Assembly (NCBI RefSeq): GCF_017652985.1 | Contig: NZ_JAGGDJ010000030.1 | Location: 1 to 64,000 of the forward strand | Source of the DNA: Paenibacillus artemisiicola | Lineage (GTDB): Bacteria; Bacillota; Bacilli; Paenibacillales; Paenibacillaceae | DNA: 64,000 nucleotides | Reading direction: 5' to 3' | Shown here: positions 15,652 to 23,065 of the stretch, in pieces | Numbering within the stretch: the stretch's first letter is position 1 | Layout of the letters: the number at the start of each line of letters is the position of its first letter | The notes under the pieces: model-generated | What the model saw: only the letters and a program-made list of their open reading frames with translations | What the model was told of the DNA's origin: nothing | Database searches by the model: none | Made by a program: the position numbers and the translations under genes

Positions 15652-17262
15652 ATGAATAAAGCCGTCATTTTAGATAAAATCAACCAGGGCAGTTTCGAAG
15701 AAGCCTGGTCGTTGCTGACGCAATTGGAGCTCGAGGACGGAATCGACGCGGAAGCCTGTTCGATGAAAGCGGCGATTGCCGTTTACGAGGGGCGGATTGC
15801 CGAAGCGGAACGGATTCTGAAACAAGGGCTTTCCCTCGATTCCGATTACGAAGATCTGGTATTCAATATGGGGCATGTGCAGCAGCTGCTGGGCAAAGAA
15901 TCGGTCGCGGAGCGCTACTACCGAAAGGCGGCGCGCATGACCGGGAGGGAAGACGTCAAACTGCTGGCCGAACAGCGGATCGAGGAATGCCAGGCGATGC
16001 TGGCCGAGCGGCCCGCGCCGTTGGTCAGCATCGTCGTGTTGGCGTATAACAAGCTGGAATATACGAAGTTGTGCATTGAGAGCATCTATCGGTACACCGG
16101 CCACATCGACTTCGAGTTGATCGCCGTGAACAACGCGTCCTCCGACGAGACGGAAGCCTACTTCGACGCGCTTCCCGATAACGCGCGCCCCGTGCATCTG
16201 GCCCAAAATCAAGGCGTGGTGGGCGGGTTCAACGCGGGCATTCAGGCCGCCCGCGGGACGTACACGGCTTGCGTCGGCAACGATTGCATATTCACCGCGA
16301 GGTGGATGGATAACTTGCTGGCGTGCATCGAATCGGATCCGTCGATCGGATACGTCTCGCCGGGCGCCAGTTACATGAGCAATCTGCAGCAAATCAGCGG
16401 GGATTACCAAACCTTCGACGAAATGTTCGCGTTCGCGGAGCGGTACAATCATTCCGATCCGCGCAAATGGGAGGAGCGGGTGCGGTTAATGCCCTGCGTC
16501 CTGATGGTCCGCACGCCGTTCCTCCAAGAAATCGGCGGCTACGACCCGGCGTTCTACTACGGCGAATTCGCCGACGACGACATCAGCTTCCGGATTCGCC
16601 GGGCCGGTTATAAACTCGTTTATTGCCGGGATACGTTCACCTATCATTTCGGATCGGTTACCGTGCGGCAGGACCAAGTGAAGAACAATTCGATGGAAGT
16701 CAGCCGGAAAATCTTCTGGGATAAATATAAGCTGGACGCGTGGGCCGATACCCAGTTCAGTCCGCTGCTGCTCAGCAACCTGTCGGTCGGTCTATCGGAG
16801 ACCGAGGCCCATATCCTTGGCGTGAACGCGAAGTGCGGCAGCAATCCCCTGCAGTTGAAGAACATGCTGAAAGAGCGGGGCGTCGCGGAGCTCACGATTA
16901 CGAACTATTGCATGGACGAGAAGTATTTGCCCGACCTGCATACCGTGTCGGATCGTGTCGTGGAAGGCGGCTGGAAAGAACTGCGAATCCGTACCTACGG
17001 GATGAAATACAACTATGCCGTCATCGAGGTGACGGCCGAGGAATGGAACGACATGATCCTGCATCAAGCGAACGCGAACGATTGGCTTGAAGCCGGCGGC
17101 CAAATCGCGATGAGCATCAATCATGACGTCGTCGATGAAGAACTCATGCAGCGGCAGGTGCGGCATCTTCGCGACTTGGGCTTCCATATTCAGTTTGCGT
17201 CGGCCGCTCCGAGTCCGATCAGCGGCGTGGATCTGCTTCTTACAGCCAGAAAGGGAGTCTAA
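15652..17262 (+). CDS. Glycosyltransferase with TPR-like N terminus and methyltransferase-like C-terminal domain
   Basis: A 536-residue three-part protein. Residues 1-120 are TPR-like helices. Residues 125-370 form a GT2 domain: LVSIVVLAYNKLEYTKLCI, VNNASSDETEAYF, a degenerate metal site CVGNDCIF in place of a plain DxD, and a C-terminal acceptor segment with YYGEFADDDISFRIRRAGY. Residues 385-536 look like a Rossmann-type methyltransferase fold (HILGVNAKCGSNPLQLKNML near its start, ending LLLTARKG), but the glycine motif is poor and activity is doubtful. ATG at 15652 chosen for GGAG 10 bases upstream. It is first in the CDP-sugar operon and probably transfers the product sugar. Confidence 0.8.
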   Translation: MNKAVILDKINQGSFEEAWSLLTQLELEDGIDAEACSMKAAIAVYEGRIAEAERILKQGLSLDSDYEDLVFNMGHVQQLLGKESVAERYYRKAARMTGREDVKLLAEQRIEECQAMLAERPAPLVSIVVLAYNKLEYTKLCIESIYRYTGHIDFELIAVNNASSDETEAYFDALPDNARPVHLAQNQGVVGGFNAGIQAARGTYTACVGNDCIFTARWMDNLLACIESDPSIGYVSPGASYMSNLQQISGDYQTFDEMFAFAERYNHSDPRKWEERVRLMPCVLMVRTPFLQEIGGYDPAFYYGEFADDDISFRIRRAGYKLVYCRDTFTYHFGSVTVRQDQVKNNSMEVSRKIFWDKYKLDAWADTQFSPLLLSNLSVGLSETEAHILGVNAKCGSNPLQLKNMLKERGVAELTITNYCMDEKYLPDLHTVSDRVVEGGWKELRIRTYGMKYNYAVIEVTAEEWNDMILHQANANDWLEAGGQIAMSINHDVVDEELMQRQVRHLRDLGFHIQFASAAPSPISGVDLLLTARKGV

Positions 17263-17263
17263 C

Positions 17264-18034
17264 ATGAAAGCGATCATTCTCGCCGGCGGCCTGGGTACGC
17301 GACTAAGCGAAGAAACGGTCGTGAAGCCGAAGCCGATGGTCGAAATCGGCGCGCAGCCGATCCTTTGGCACATCATGAAGCATTATTCGCATTACGGCAT
17401 CAACGAGTTCATTATTTGCTTGGGCTATAAAGGCTACTTAATCAAGGAATACTTTTCCAATTATTTTCTGCATACGTCCGACGTGACGTTCGATATGCGG
17501 ACGAATCAGATGCAGGTACACCGCAATCATTCGGAGTCTTGGAAGGTGACGCTCGTGGATACGGGCGATCATTCCATGACGGGAGGCCGGCTCAAGCGCG
17601 TGAGCGCCTACATCGACGACGAGCCGTTTTGTTTTACCTACGGCGATGGCTTGAGCGACGTGAACATCACCGATTTGCTAGAAGCGCACCGGAAGAACGG
17701 CCGGCTGGCAACGGTGACGACGGTTCGTCCGCCGGGACGGTTCGGCGCCGTCGAGCTGGACAACGAACAGGTGACGGGCTTCAAGGAGAAACCGGAGGGC
17801 GACGGCAACTGGATCAACGGCGGCTTCTTTGTGTTGGAGCCGGAGGTGTTGAACTACATCGACGGCGACGAGACGCTCTGGGAGCAAGAACCGATGGAGG
17901 CGCTCGCGCGGAACGGCGAATTGTCCGCTTACAGGCATACGGGCTTCTGGCGTCCGATGGATACGCTCCGGGATAAAATGAAACTCGAAGAGCTGTGGGT
18001 TTCGGGCCAAGCTCCCTGGAAAGTGTGGGCCTAA
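17264..18034 (+). CDS. rfbF: Glucose-1-phosphate cytidylyltransferase
   Basis: A 256-residue RfbF. It makes CDP-glucose from CTP and glucose-1-phosphate. The N-terminal nucleotide loop MKAIILAGGLGTRLSEET is diagnostic for sugar nucleotidyltransferases, with KPKPMVEIGAQPILWHIMKHY as the family-specific continuation, and TYGDGLSDVNI and NGGFFVLEPEVL typical of the CTP-using branch. The ATG at 17264 has AAGGGAG 7 bases upstream and lies one base after the previous stop. The next gene starts in its stop codon. Confidence 0.95.
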   Translation: MKAIILAGGLGTRLSEETVVKPKPMVEIGAQPILWHIMKHYSHYGINEFIICLGYKGYLIKEYFSNYFLHTSDVTFDMRTNQMQVHRNHSESWKVTLVDTGDHSMTGGRLKRVSAYIDDEPFCFTYGDGLSDVNITDLLEAHRKNGRLATVTTVRPPGRFGAVELDNEQVTGFKEKPEGDGNWINGGFFVLEPEVLNYIDGDETLWEQEPMEALARNGELSAYRHTGFWRPMDTLRDKMKLEELWVSGQAPWKVWA

Positions 18035-19143
18035 TGACGACCGCATCGTTCTGGAAGGACAAGAAGGTTCTCGTCACCGGTCACACGGGGTTTAAAGGCA
18101 CGTGGCTGTCGCTTTACCTGCAGCTGCTCGGCGCGAAAGTATACGGGTATGGCTTCGCTCCCGAGCCGGGCGAACAGCTATATACGCTAACCGGAGCCGC
18201 CGAAGGCATGGACAGCGAATACGGCGACATTACCGATTATGCGTCGCTCCGGGCATGGATGGAACGCGTACGTCCGGAGATCGTGCTGCATTTGGCCGCG
18301 CAGCCGCTGGTGCGGGCGTCGTATCACGAGCCCGTGAACACGTTCGCGACGAATGTGATGGGGACGGTGCATGTGCTGGAAGCGGCCAGAAGTTCGGATT
18401 CCGTGCGCGCGATCGTGAACGTGACGAGCGATAAATGCTACGACAACGCCGATTTGAACGCTCATGCGTTTCAAGAGGACGAGCGCATGGGAGGCTCCGA
18501 TCCGTACAGCGCCAGCAAGGGCTGCGCGGAGCTCGTGACATCGTCTTATATCAAATCGTTTTTTAGCCATTCGGATCAGGCGTTGGCGTCGGCCCGTGCC
18601 GGCAATGTGATCGGCGGCGGCGATTTCGCGAAAGACCGCATCATTCCGGACCTGATTCGTTCGGCCGAAGCGGGACGGCCGCTGGTCATCCGCTATCCTC
18701 GCGCAACCCGCCCTTGGCAGCACGTGTTGGATTGCCTATACGGTTATTTGACGTTGGCCGAGAAGCTCTGGAAGGGCGGGCAGGCGTTTGCCGGCGGATG
18801 GAATTTCGGTCCGGACGAGCAATCGGTCTTGTCGGTGTCGGATTTGATCGAACGCGGCCGCTCTTGGCTACATAAGCCGGTAGACGTGCATTACGAGACG
18901 ATCTCGCAGCCGTACGAGGCAAAGAACCTGATGCTCAGCAGCCAAAAGGCGCGGTCGGAGCTTGACTGGCTGCCCAAGCTGAACGCGGACGAGGCGATTG
19001 CGTGGACGATCGAATGGTACAACCGTTACTTAGACGGGCAAGCCATGAAACGGTTCACAATGCAGCAAATCGAGAGCTTTATCGAGAAGGAGGCGGCCGT
19101 ACATGTTCAGCCAGGCCTGCCGCTTATGCGGCGAGCAACTTAA
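18034..19143 (+). CDS. rfbG: CDP-glucose 4,6-dehydratase
   Basis: A 369-residue short-chain dehydrogenase-type enzyme. It converts CDP-glucose to CDP-4-keto-6-deoxyglucose with bound NAD. Seen: the N-terminal NAD motif VLVTGHTGFKGTWLS (CDP-glucose branch has this FKGTW form), the Ser/Thr-Tyr-Lys triad region VTSDKCYDN...DPYSASKGCAEL, and RAGNVIGGGDFAKDRIIPD. The ATG at 18034 overlaps the rfbF stop (one base shared). Its last 41 bases overlap the next gene, so the operon is tightly coupled. Confidence 0.95.
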   Translation: MTTASFWKDKKVLVTGHTGFKGTWLSLYLQLLGAKVYGYGFAPEPGEQLYTLTGAAEGMDSEYGDITDYASLRAWMERVRPEIVLHLAAQPLVRASYHEPVNTFATNVMGTVHVLEAARSSDSVRAIVNVTSDKCYDNADLNAHAFQEDERMGGSDPYSASKGCAELVTSSYIKSFFSHSDQALASARAGNVIGGGDFAKDRIIPDLIRSAEAGRPLVIRYPRATRPWQHVLDCLYGYLTLAEKLWKGGQAFAGGWNFGPDEQSVLSVSDLIERGRSWLHKPVDVHYETISQPYEAKNLMLSSQKARSELDWLPKLNADEAIAWTIEWYNRYLDGQAMKRFTMQQIESFIEKEAAVHVQPGLPLMRRAT

Positions 19144-20332
19144 TCAACCGTTTCTGGATCTTGGCGTTTCCCCGCTGGCCAATTCATACGTGAAGTCGAT
19201 TCACCACATGGAGTACGTGTACCCGCTCCGGGTTGTCGTGTGCGAGCATTGTTATCTCGTGCAAACCGAGGACTACGAAACGCCGGACCATATATTCACG
19301 GACTATGCTTACTTCAGCAGCTTCTCGGACAGCTGGCTGGAGCACTGCGAGCGCTATGTCGGAGAGATGACCGCGAGATTCGGCTTGACGTCGTCCCACC
19401 AAGTCATGGAGATTGCGAGCAACGACGGCTACCTGCTGCAATATTTTGCCGAGCGGGGGATCCCGGTCATGGGCATCGAGCCGGCCGCCAACGTAGCGGC
19501 GATCGCGATCGAGAAGGGCATCCCGTCCGTGGTGGATTTCTTCGGGACGCGCCTCGCCGAGAGCCTGTCCGCGCAAGGCAAGCGCGCCGATCTGTTGCTT
19601 GGCAATAACGTACTGGCCCACGTGCCGGATTTGAACGATTTCGTCGCGGGCATGAAGGTCGCGTTGAATCCGAAGGGCCTAATCACGATGGAATTTCCGC
19701 ACCTGATGCAGCTCATCGAGCACTGCCAATTCGACACGATCTATCACGAGCATTTCTCCTATCTCTCCCTGACCGCGGTCCGCCGCTTGTTCGACAAGCA
19801 CGGGCTGACGATATTCGACGTCGAGGAGCTGCCGACGCACGGCGGATCGCTTCGCATCTATGCGTCCCACGCGGACGATCCGCAATATCCGGTTTCCGGC
19901 AGGGTTGCGGCGCTGTTGGCGCAAGAGACCGTATACGGCTTGACCGACCTCGCGACATACCGGAACTTTCATCGGAAGGTGTTTCGCCTAAAACGCGCGC
20001 TGCTCCAGTTCCTGCTTGAACGGAAAAGCCAGGGCAGGCAGATCGTTGGGTACGGCGCCCCGGCCAAAGGGAACACATTGATCAATTACTGCGGCATCAA
20101 TCATGAATACCTGGATTATACGGTCGATCGCAGCACGTACAAGCAAGGCCATTACTTGCCCGGGTCGCGAATTCCGATCTATGACCCCGAGAAGCTGAAG
20201 GAAACGAAACCGGATTATCTCTTTATTTTGCCTTGGAACATCAAAGAAGAAATTATGGAACAAACGGCGTTTATCCGCGAGTGGGGCGGACGTTGGCTGC
20301 TGGCGGTTCCGGAATTGCAGGTCGTCGAATGA
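19103..20332 (+). CDS. CDP-4-keto-6-deoxyhexose C-methyltransferase
   Basis: A 409-residue SAM-dependent enzyme of the sugar C-methyltransferase family (TylCIII/NovU-like). An N-terminal zinc-binding part has CRLCG (residues 6-10) and CEHC (near 47-50). The central class I methyltransferase domain shows VMEIASNDGYLLQYF (near 97-111) and LGNNVLAHVPDLNDFV. The FDTIYHEHFSYLS and ELPTHGGSLRIYASH blocks, near the active-site region, and the C-terminal VGYGAPAKGNTLINYC nucleotide-sugar-like domain complete the usual order. Adjacent to rfbG, it most likely puts a methyl branch on the keto-sugar, probably at C3. Confidence 0.9.
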   Translation: MFSQACRLCGEQLNQPFLDLGVSPLANSYVKSIHHMEYVYPLRVVVCEHCYLVQTEDYETPDHIFTDYAYFSSFSDSWLEHCERYVGEMTARFGLTSSHQVMEIASNDGYLLQYFAERGIPVMGIEPAANVAAIAIEKGIPSVVDFFGTRLAESLSAQGKRADLLLGNNVLAHVPDLNDFVAGMKVALNPKGLITMEFPHLMQLIEHCQFDTIYHEHFSYLSLTAVRRLFDKHGLTIFDVEELPTHGGSLRIYASHADDPQYPVSGRVAALLAQETVYGLTDLATYRNFHRKVFRLKRALLQFLLERKSQGRQIVGYGAPAKGNTLINYCGINHEYLDYTVDRSTYKQGHYLPGSRIPIYDPEKLKETKPDYLFILPWNIKEEIMEQTAFIREWGGRWLLAVPELQVVE

Positions 20333-20859
20333 GATTCGCGGAGACCCCCTTGCCCGGCGCTTACTTGATTGAACCGGAGCCGGTCGCGGACGGAAGGGGG
20401 TTCTTTGTCCGCACGTATTGCGAGAAGGAATTCGCCGCGCACGGCATCGCGGCGCCGCCCGTGCAGTGCAACGTCTCTTACAATCACAAGCGGGGTACCG
20501 TCAGAGGCATGCATTTTCAGCGCAAGCCGTTCGAAGAGAAGAAGCTGGTTCGCTGCACGCAAGGAGCCATTTATGACGTAATCGTGGATATACGTCCGGA
20601 TTCGCCGGCGTTCGGGCGATGGTTCGGCGTCGAGCTGACGGGCGCCAACCAGCGCATGCTCTACATTCCCGAAGGATTCGCGCACGGGTTTCAAACGTTG
20701 GAAGACGAGACGGCGGTGTTCTACCAGATGAGCGAGTTCTTCGCCCCCGAGGCAAGCGAAGGCGTCCGCTGGGACGATCCCGCCATCGGGATTCAGTGGC
20801 CGCTCCCGTGCGCCATCATCTCGGAAAAGGATGCCGCCTATCCGGCGTTGGCGCGATGA
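20329..20859 (+). CDS. RfbC-type 4-keto-6-deoxyhexose 3,5-epimerase
   Basis: A 176-residue cupin-fold epimerase of the RmlC family. Motifs: GAYLIEPEPVADGRGFFVRTY, the substrate pocket QCNVSYNHKRGTVRGMHFQ with the catalytic His (in GMHFQ), and YIPEGFAHGFQTLED. In this operon the substrate should be the CDP-linked C-methyl keto-sugar rather than dTDP-4-keto-rhamnose; some family members act at only C3 or C5. The ATG at 20329 overlaps the previous stop (ATGA). No dTDP-rhamnose genes lie nearby. Confidence 0.88.
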   Translation: MRFAETPLPGAYLIEPEPVADGRGFFVRTYCEKEFAAHGIAAPPVQCNVSYNHKRGTVRGMHFQRKPFEEKKLVRCTQGAIYDVIVDIRPDSPAFGRWFGVELTGANQRMLYIPEGFAHGFQTLEDETAVFYQMSEFFAPEASEGVRWDDPAIGIQWPLPCAIISEKDAAYPALAR

Positions 20860-21779
20860 AGAGGCTGTTATTGACCGGGGCATCCGGATTCGTGGGCAGA
20901 CACGTCATGGCCTGCGCAAACACGGGCGAATATGAAATACATATCGTTTCAAGGCGAGAACGGGGGGCAGTTTTGCCGCCTGATACCTCCTGGCATTCAG
21001 CGGATTTGTTTGATCGAGCGGAGCTTGAGCGGGTGATCTCCGCCGTGCGGCCGACGCATTTGCTGCATCTGGCGTGGGAGGCGACTCCCGGGATCTACGT
21101 GCATGCTCCGAGCAACTACGAGTGGGTGGAGGCTTCGAAGACGCTCGTGCGGTTGTTTCATCGTTATGGAGGGCGGCGCGCCGTCGGCGTAGGCTCCTGC
21201 GCCGAGTACGAATGGTTGGAGCGGGAACTGACGGAGACGGAGTCGCCCCTCTCGCATCGAACGCCGTATGCCGCATGCAAGAACGGGCTTCGTGAATGGT
21301 TGGAGACATTTGCCGAAGAAACGGGCCTCAGCTGCGCCTGGGGAAGGCTGTTCTTCTTATATGGTCCGTTTGAGCACCCGAGCCGGCTGGTTGCCTCGGT
21401 CATGCAAGCCGTCCTGCGCGGCGAACCCGCGAATTGCACGGAAGGGACCCAGAAGCGGGACTTTCTTTTCGCGGCCGACGCGGCGAGAGCGCTTCTTTAT
21501 CTGTTGGAAAGCGACCAAACGGGAACGTTCAATATCGCCTCGGGCAGCGCGCCGGAGGTGAGGGAAATCGTCGAAGAAGTCGGCAGACTTTCCGGACGCT
21601 CGCATCTCATCCGTCTCGGGGCGATCGAGGCACCGGCGCAGCCGCCGCTCGTCGTAGGCCATATCGGCCGTCTGCGAGCGTTGGGCTGGCGGCCCGAACA
21701 CGACCTGCGCTCCGGGTTGCTTCAGACGATGGATTGGTGGAGCAAAACCATGGCGAATGCGTGCCGCAATGAAGAGTGA
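20856..21779 (+). CDS. NAD-dependent epimerase/4-reductase for the branched deoxysugar
   Basis: A 307-residue extended short-chain dehydrogenase. The N-terminal NAD(P) motif is LLLTGASGFVGRHVM (residues 4-18). The catalytic Tyr-xxx-Lys is YAACKNGL (near 139-146), with GVGSCAEYEW upstream and WGRLFFLYGP after it. As the last gene of the CDP-sugar set, it probably reduces the 4-keto group to give the final CDP-6-deoxy-C-methylhexose; epimerase activity is the alternative. The ATG at 20856 overlaps the preceding stop by 4 bases. No clear terminator follows before the csp promoter. Confidence 0.83.
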   Translation: MKRLLLTGASGFVGRHVMACANTGEYEIHIVSRRERGAVLPPDTSWHSADLFDRAELERVISAVRPTHLLHLAWEATPGIYVHAPSNYEWVEASKTLVRLFHRYGGRRAVGVGSCAEYEWLERELTETESPLSHRTPYAACKNGLREWLETFAEETGLSCAWGRLFFLYGPFEHPSRLVASVMQAVLRGEPANCTEGTQKRDFLFAADAARALLYLLESDQTGTFNIASGSAPEVREIVEEVGRLSGRSHLIRLGAIEAPAQPPLVVGHIGRLRALGWRPEHDLRSGLLQTMDWWSKTMANACRNEE

Positions 21780-21830
21780 TGCGCAGCGAAAGTCCGGAAA
21801 ATATGCAATGTATTCGCTTACAAAAATATA

Positions 21831-21860
21831 TTGACAAATTTGTGAAGGCTCTGGTATATT
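21831..21860 (+). promoter_or_regulatory. Sigma-A promoter of csp
   Basis: TTGACA (21831-21836), 18-base spacer, TATATT (21855-21860) with TG one base before the -10 (extended -10). The csp start is about 60 bases downstream, leaving a leader as is common for cold-shock genes. Confidence 0.8.
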
Positions 21861-21920
21861 CGACTTGTGGGCCACGCCTCGTGATCTCGCAGCTATATGA
21901 GAATGAAGGGAATGTTCTGA

Positions 21921-22118
21921 ATGCAAGGTAAAGTGAAATGGTTCAACGCTGAAAAAGGTTATGGCTTCATCGAGACGGAGCAAGGCGGCGACGTATTCGT
22001 ACACTTCTCCGCAATCCAAGCTGAAGGGTTCAAAACGCTGGAAGAAGGCCAGTCGGTTGAATTCGACATCGTCGAAGGCGCTCGCGGTCCTCAAGCAGCT
22101 AACGTTCAAAAACTGTAA
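21921..22118 (+). CDS. cspC: Cold-shock RNA-binding protein
   Basis: A 65-residue Csp, a single cold-shock domain with both nucleic-acid motifs: KGYGFIET (RNP1, residues 13-20) and VFVHFSAI (RNP2, near 27-34). It unwinds RNA and is often very abundant. The start MQGKVKWFNAEKG is typical. It has its own strong promoter and terminator. Which of several Csp paralogues it matches cannot be told, so the symbol is provisional. Confidence 0.95.
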   Translation: MQGKVKWFNAEKGYGFIETEQGGDVFVHFSAIQAEGFKTLEEGQSVEFDIVEGARGPQAANVQKL

Positions 22119-22184
22119 TTATCCCGCTGTTAAGCGGCTCACATCATACACGGTATGCGCGCATAACCGAATGTGATAAGCAGC

Positions 22185-22208
22185 AGCCCCGGGCAACCGG
22201 GGCTTTTT
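22185..22208 (+). terminator. Rho-independent terminator after csp
   Basis: AGCCCCGG, loop GCAA, CCGGGGCT, then TTTTT. Confidence 0.92.
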
Positions 22209-22313
22209 GTCGTGCTCGGAGAGCTATAGAGTGCTAGATAACGAATCTGAAAATCTACGAAAACCTTGCATTTCATATATTTTTAGATAATTCCAAAAAT
22301 ACTGAAAATAACT

Positions 22314-22342
22314 TTGAGCCCGCCCGAATATAGTGTTATACT
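22314..22342 (+). promoter_or_regulatory. Sigma-A promoter of hpf
   Basis: TTGAGC (22314-22319), 17-base spacer, TATACT (22337-22342), 28 bases before the hpf start codon. Confidence 0.75.
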
Positions 22343-22369
22343 AAGATCATGTAAAGGAGGAATGCCTGC

Positions 22370-22915
22370 ATGAAATACAATATTCGAGGTCAACGCATCT
22401 TGGTGACAGACGCCTTGCGCGATTATGTCGAGAAGAAACTGAGCCGCCTGGAAAAGTATTTTGAAGCGCCTTCTACCTCCGAAAGCATCGTTACGTTGTC
22501 CGTCACGAAGGGCGTGCACGCCGTCGAGGTGACGATCCCGCTGCCGAACGCCATGCTTCGCGCCGAAGAGAAACGCGAGGATATGTATGCTTCCATCGAC
22601 CTCGTGGTGGACAAACTGGAACGGCAAATTCGCAAACATAAAACGAAAATCAACAGCAAATTCCGCAAAGACAGCGGCGTTCGGACGATGTTCAAGGACG
22701 AAGGCTCCGCGGTCAGGGTCCTCGACGAAGAGGACGACTACGAGCTGGTCCGCACGAAGCGGTTTCAATTGAAGCCGATGGACATCGAGGAAGCGATTCT
22801 ACAGATGAACATGGTAGGCCATTCCTTCTATATGTTCGCCAATTCCGATACGAACGAAGTGAACGTCGTTTATCGCCGCAGCGACGGCCGGTACGGCGTG
22901 CTGGAAGCGGATTGA
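22370..22915 (+). CDS. hpf: Ribosome hibernation promoting factor, long form
   Basis: A 181-residue long HPF (YvyD type). It binds the 30S subunit and, through its C-terminal domain, pairs ribosomes into inactive 100S dimers in stationary phase or stress. The N-terminal ribosome-binding domain runs to about residue 100 (MKYNIRGQRILVTDALRDYVEKKL...YASIDLVVDKLERQIRKHK). The C-terminal dimerisation domain has KRFQLKPMDIEEAILQMNM, FYMFANSDT and VVYRRSDGRYGV. RBS AAAGGAGG upstream of ATG 22370. Confidence 0.97.
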   Translation: MKYNIRGQRILVTDALRDYVEKKLSRLEKYFEAPSTSESIVTLSVTKGVHAVEVTIPLPNAMLRAEEKREDMYASIDLVVDKLERQIRKHKTKINSKFRKDSGVRTMFKDEGSAVRVLDEEDDYELVRTKRFQLKPMDIEEAILQMNMVGHSFYMFANSDTNEVNVVYRRSDGRYGVLEAD

Positions 22916-22929
22916 CGCTAGCGTTTGGA

Positions 22930-22954
22930 GAGCCCCGGGCGACCGGGGCTCTTT
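22930..22954 (+). terminator. Rho-independent terminator after hpf
   Basis: GAGCCCCGG, loop GCGA, CCGGGGCTC, then TTT. The T-run is short but the stem is strong and near-identical to the csp terminator stem. Confidence 0.78.
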
Positions 22955-23000
22955 GCGTCCCCGCGCGCGTTTAACCATCTTATCCCTAGGGCCGCGAACA

Positions 23001-23029
23001 TTGCGGGAAGGGCCGCAAACTGTTACAAT
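23001..23029 (+). promoter_or_regulatory. Sigma-A promoter of secA-prfB
   Basis: TTGCGG (23001-23006), 17-base spacer, TACAAT (23024-23029) with TGT just before it (extended -10). Confidence 0.7.
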
Positions 23030-23065
23030 TTATGCAAACAGGCGTAACATCGAAAGGGGAAGACC

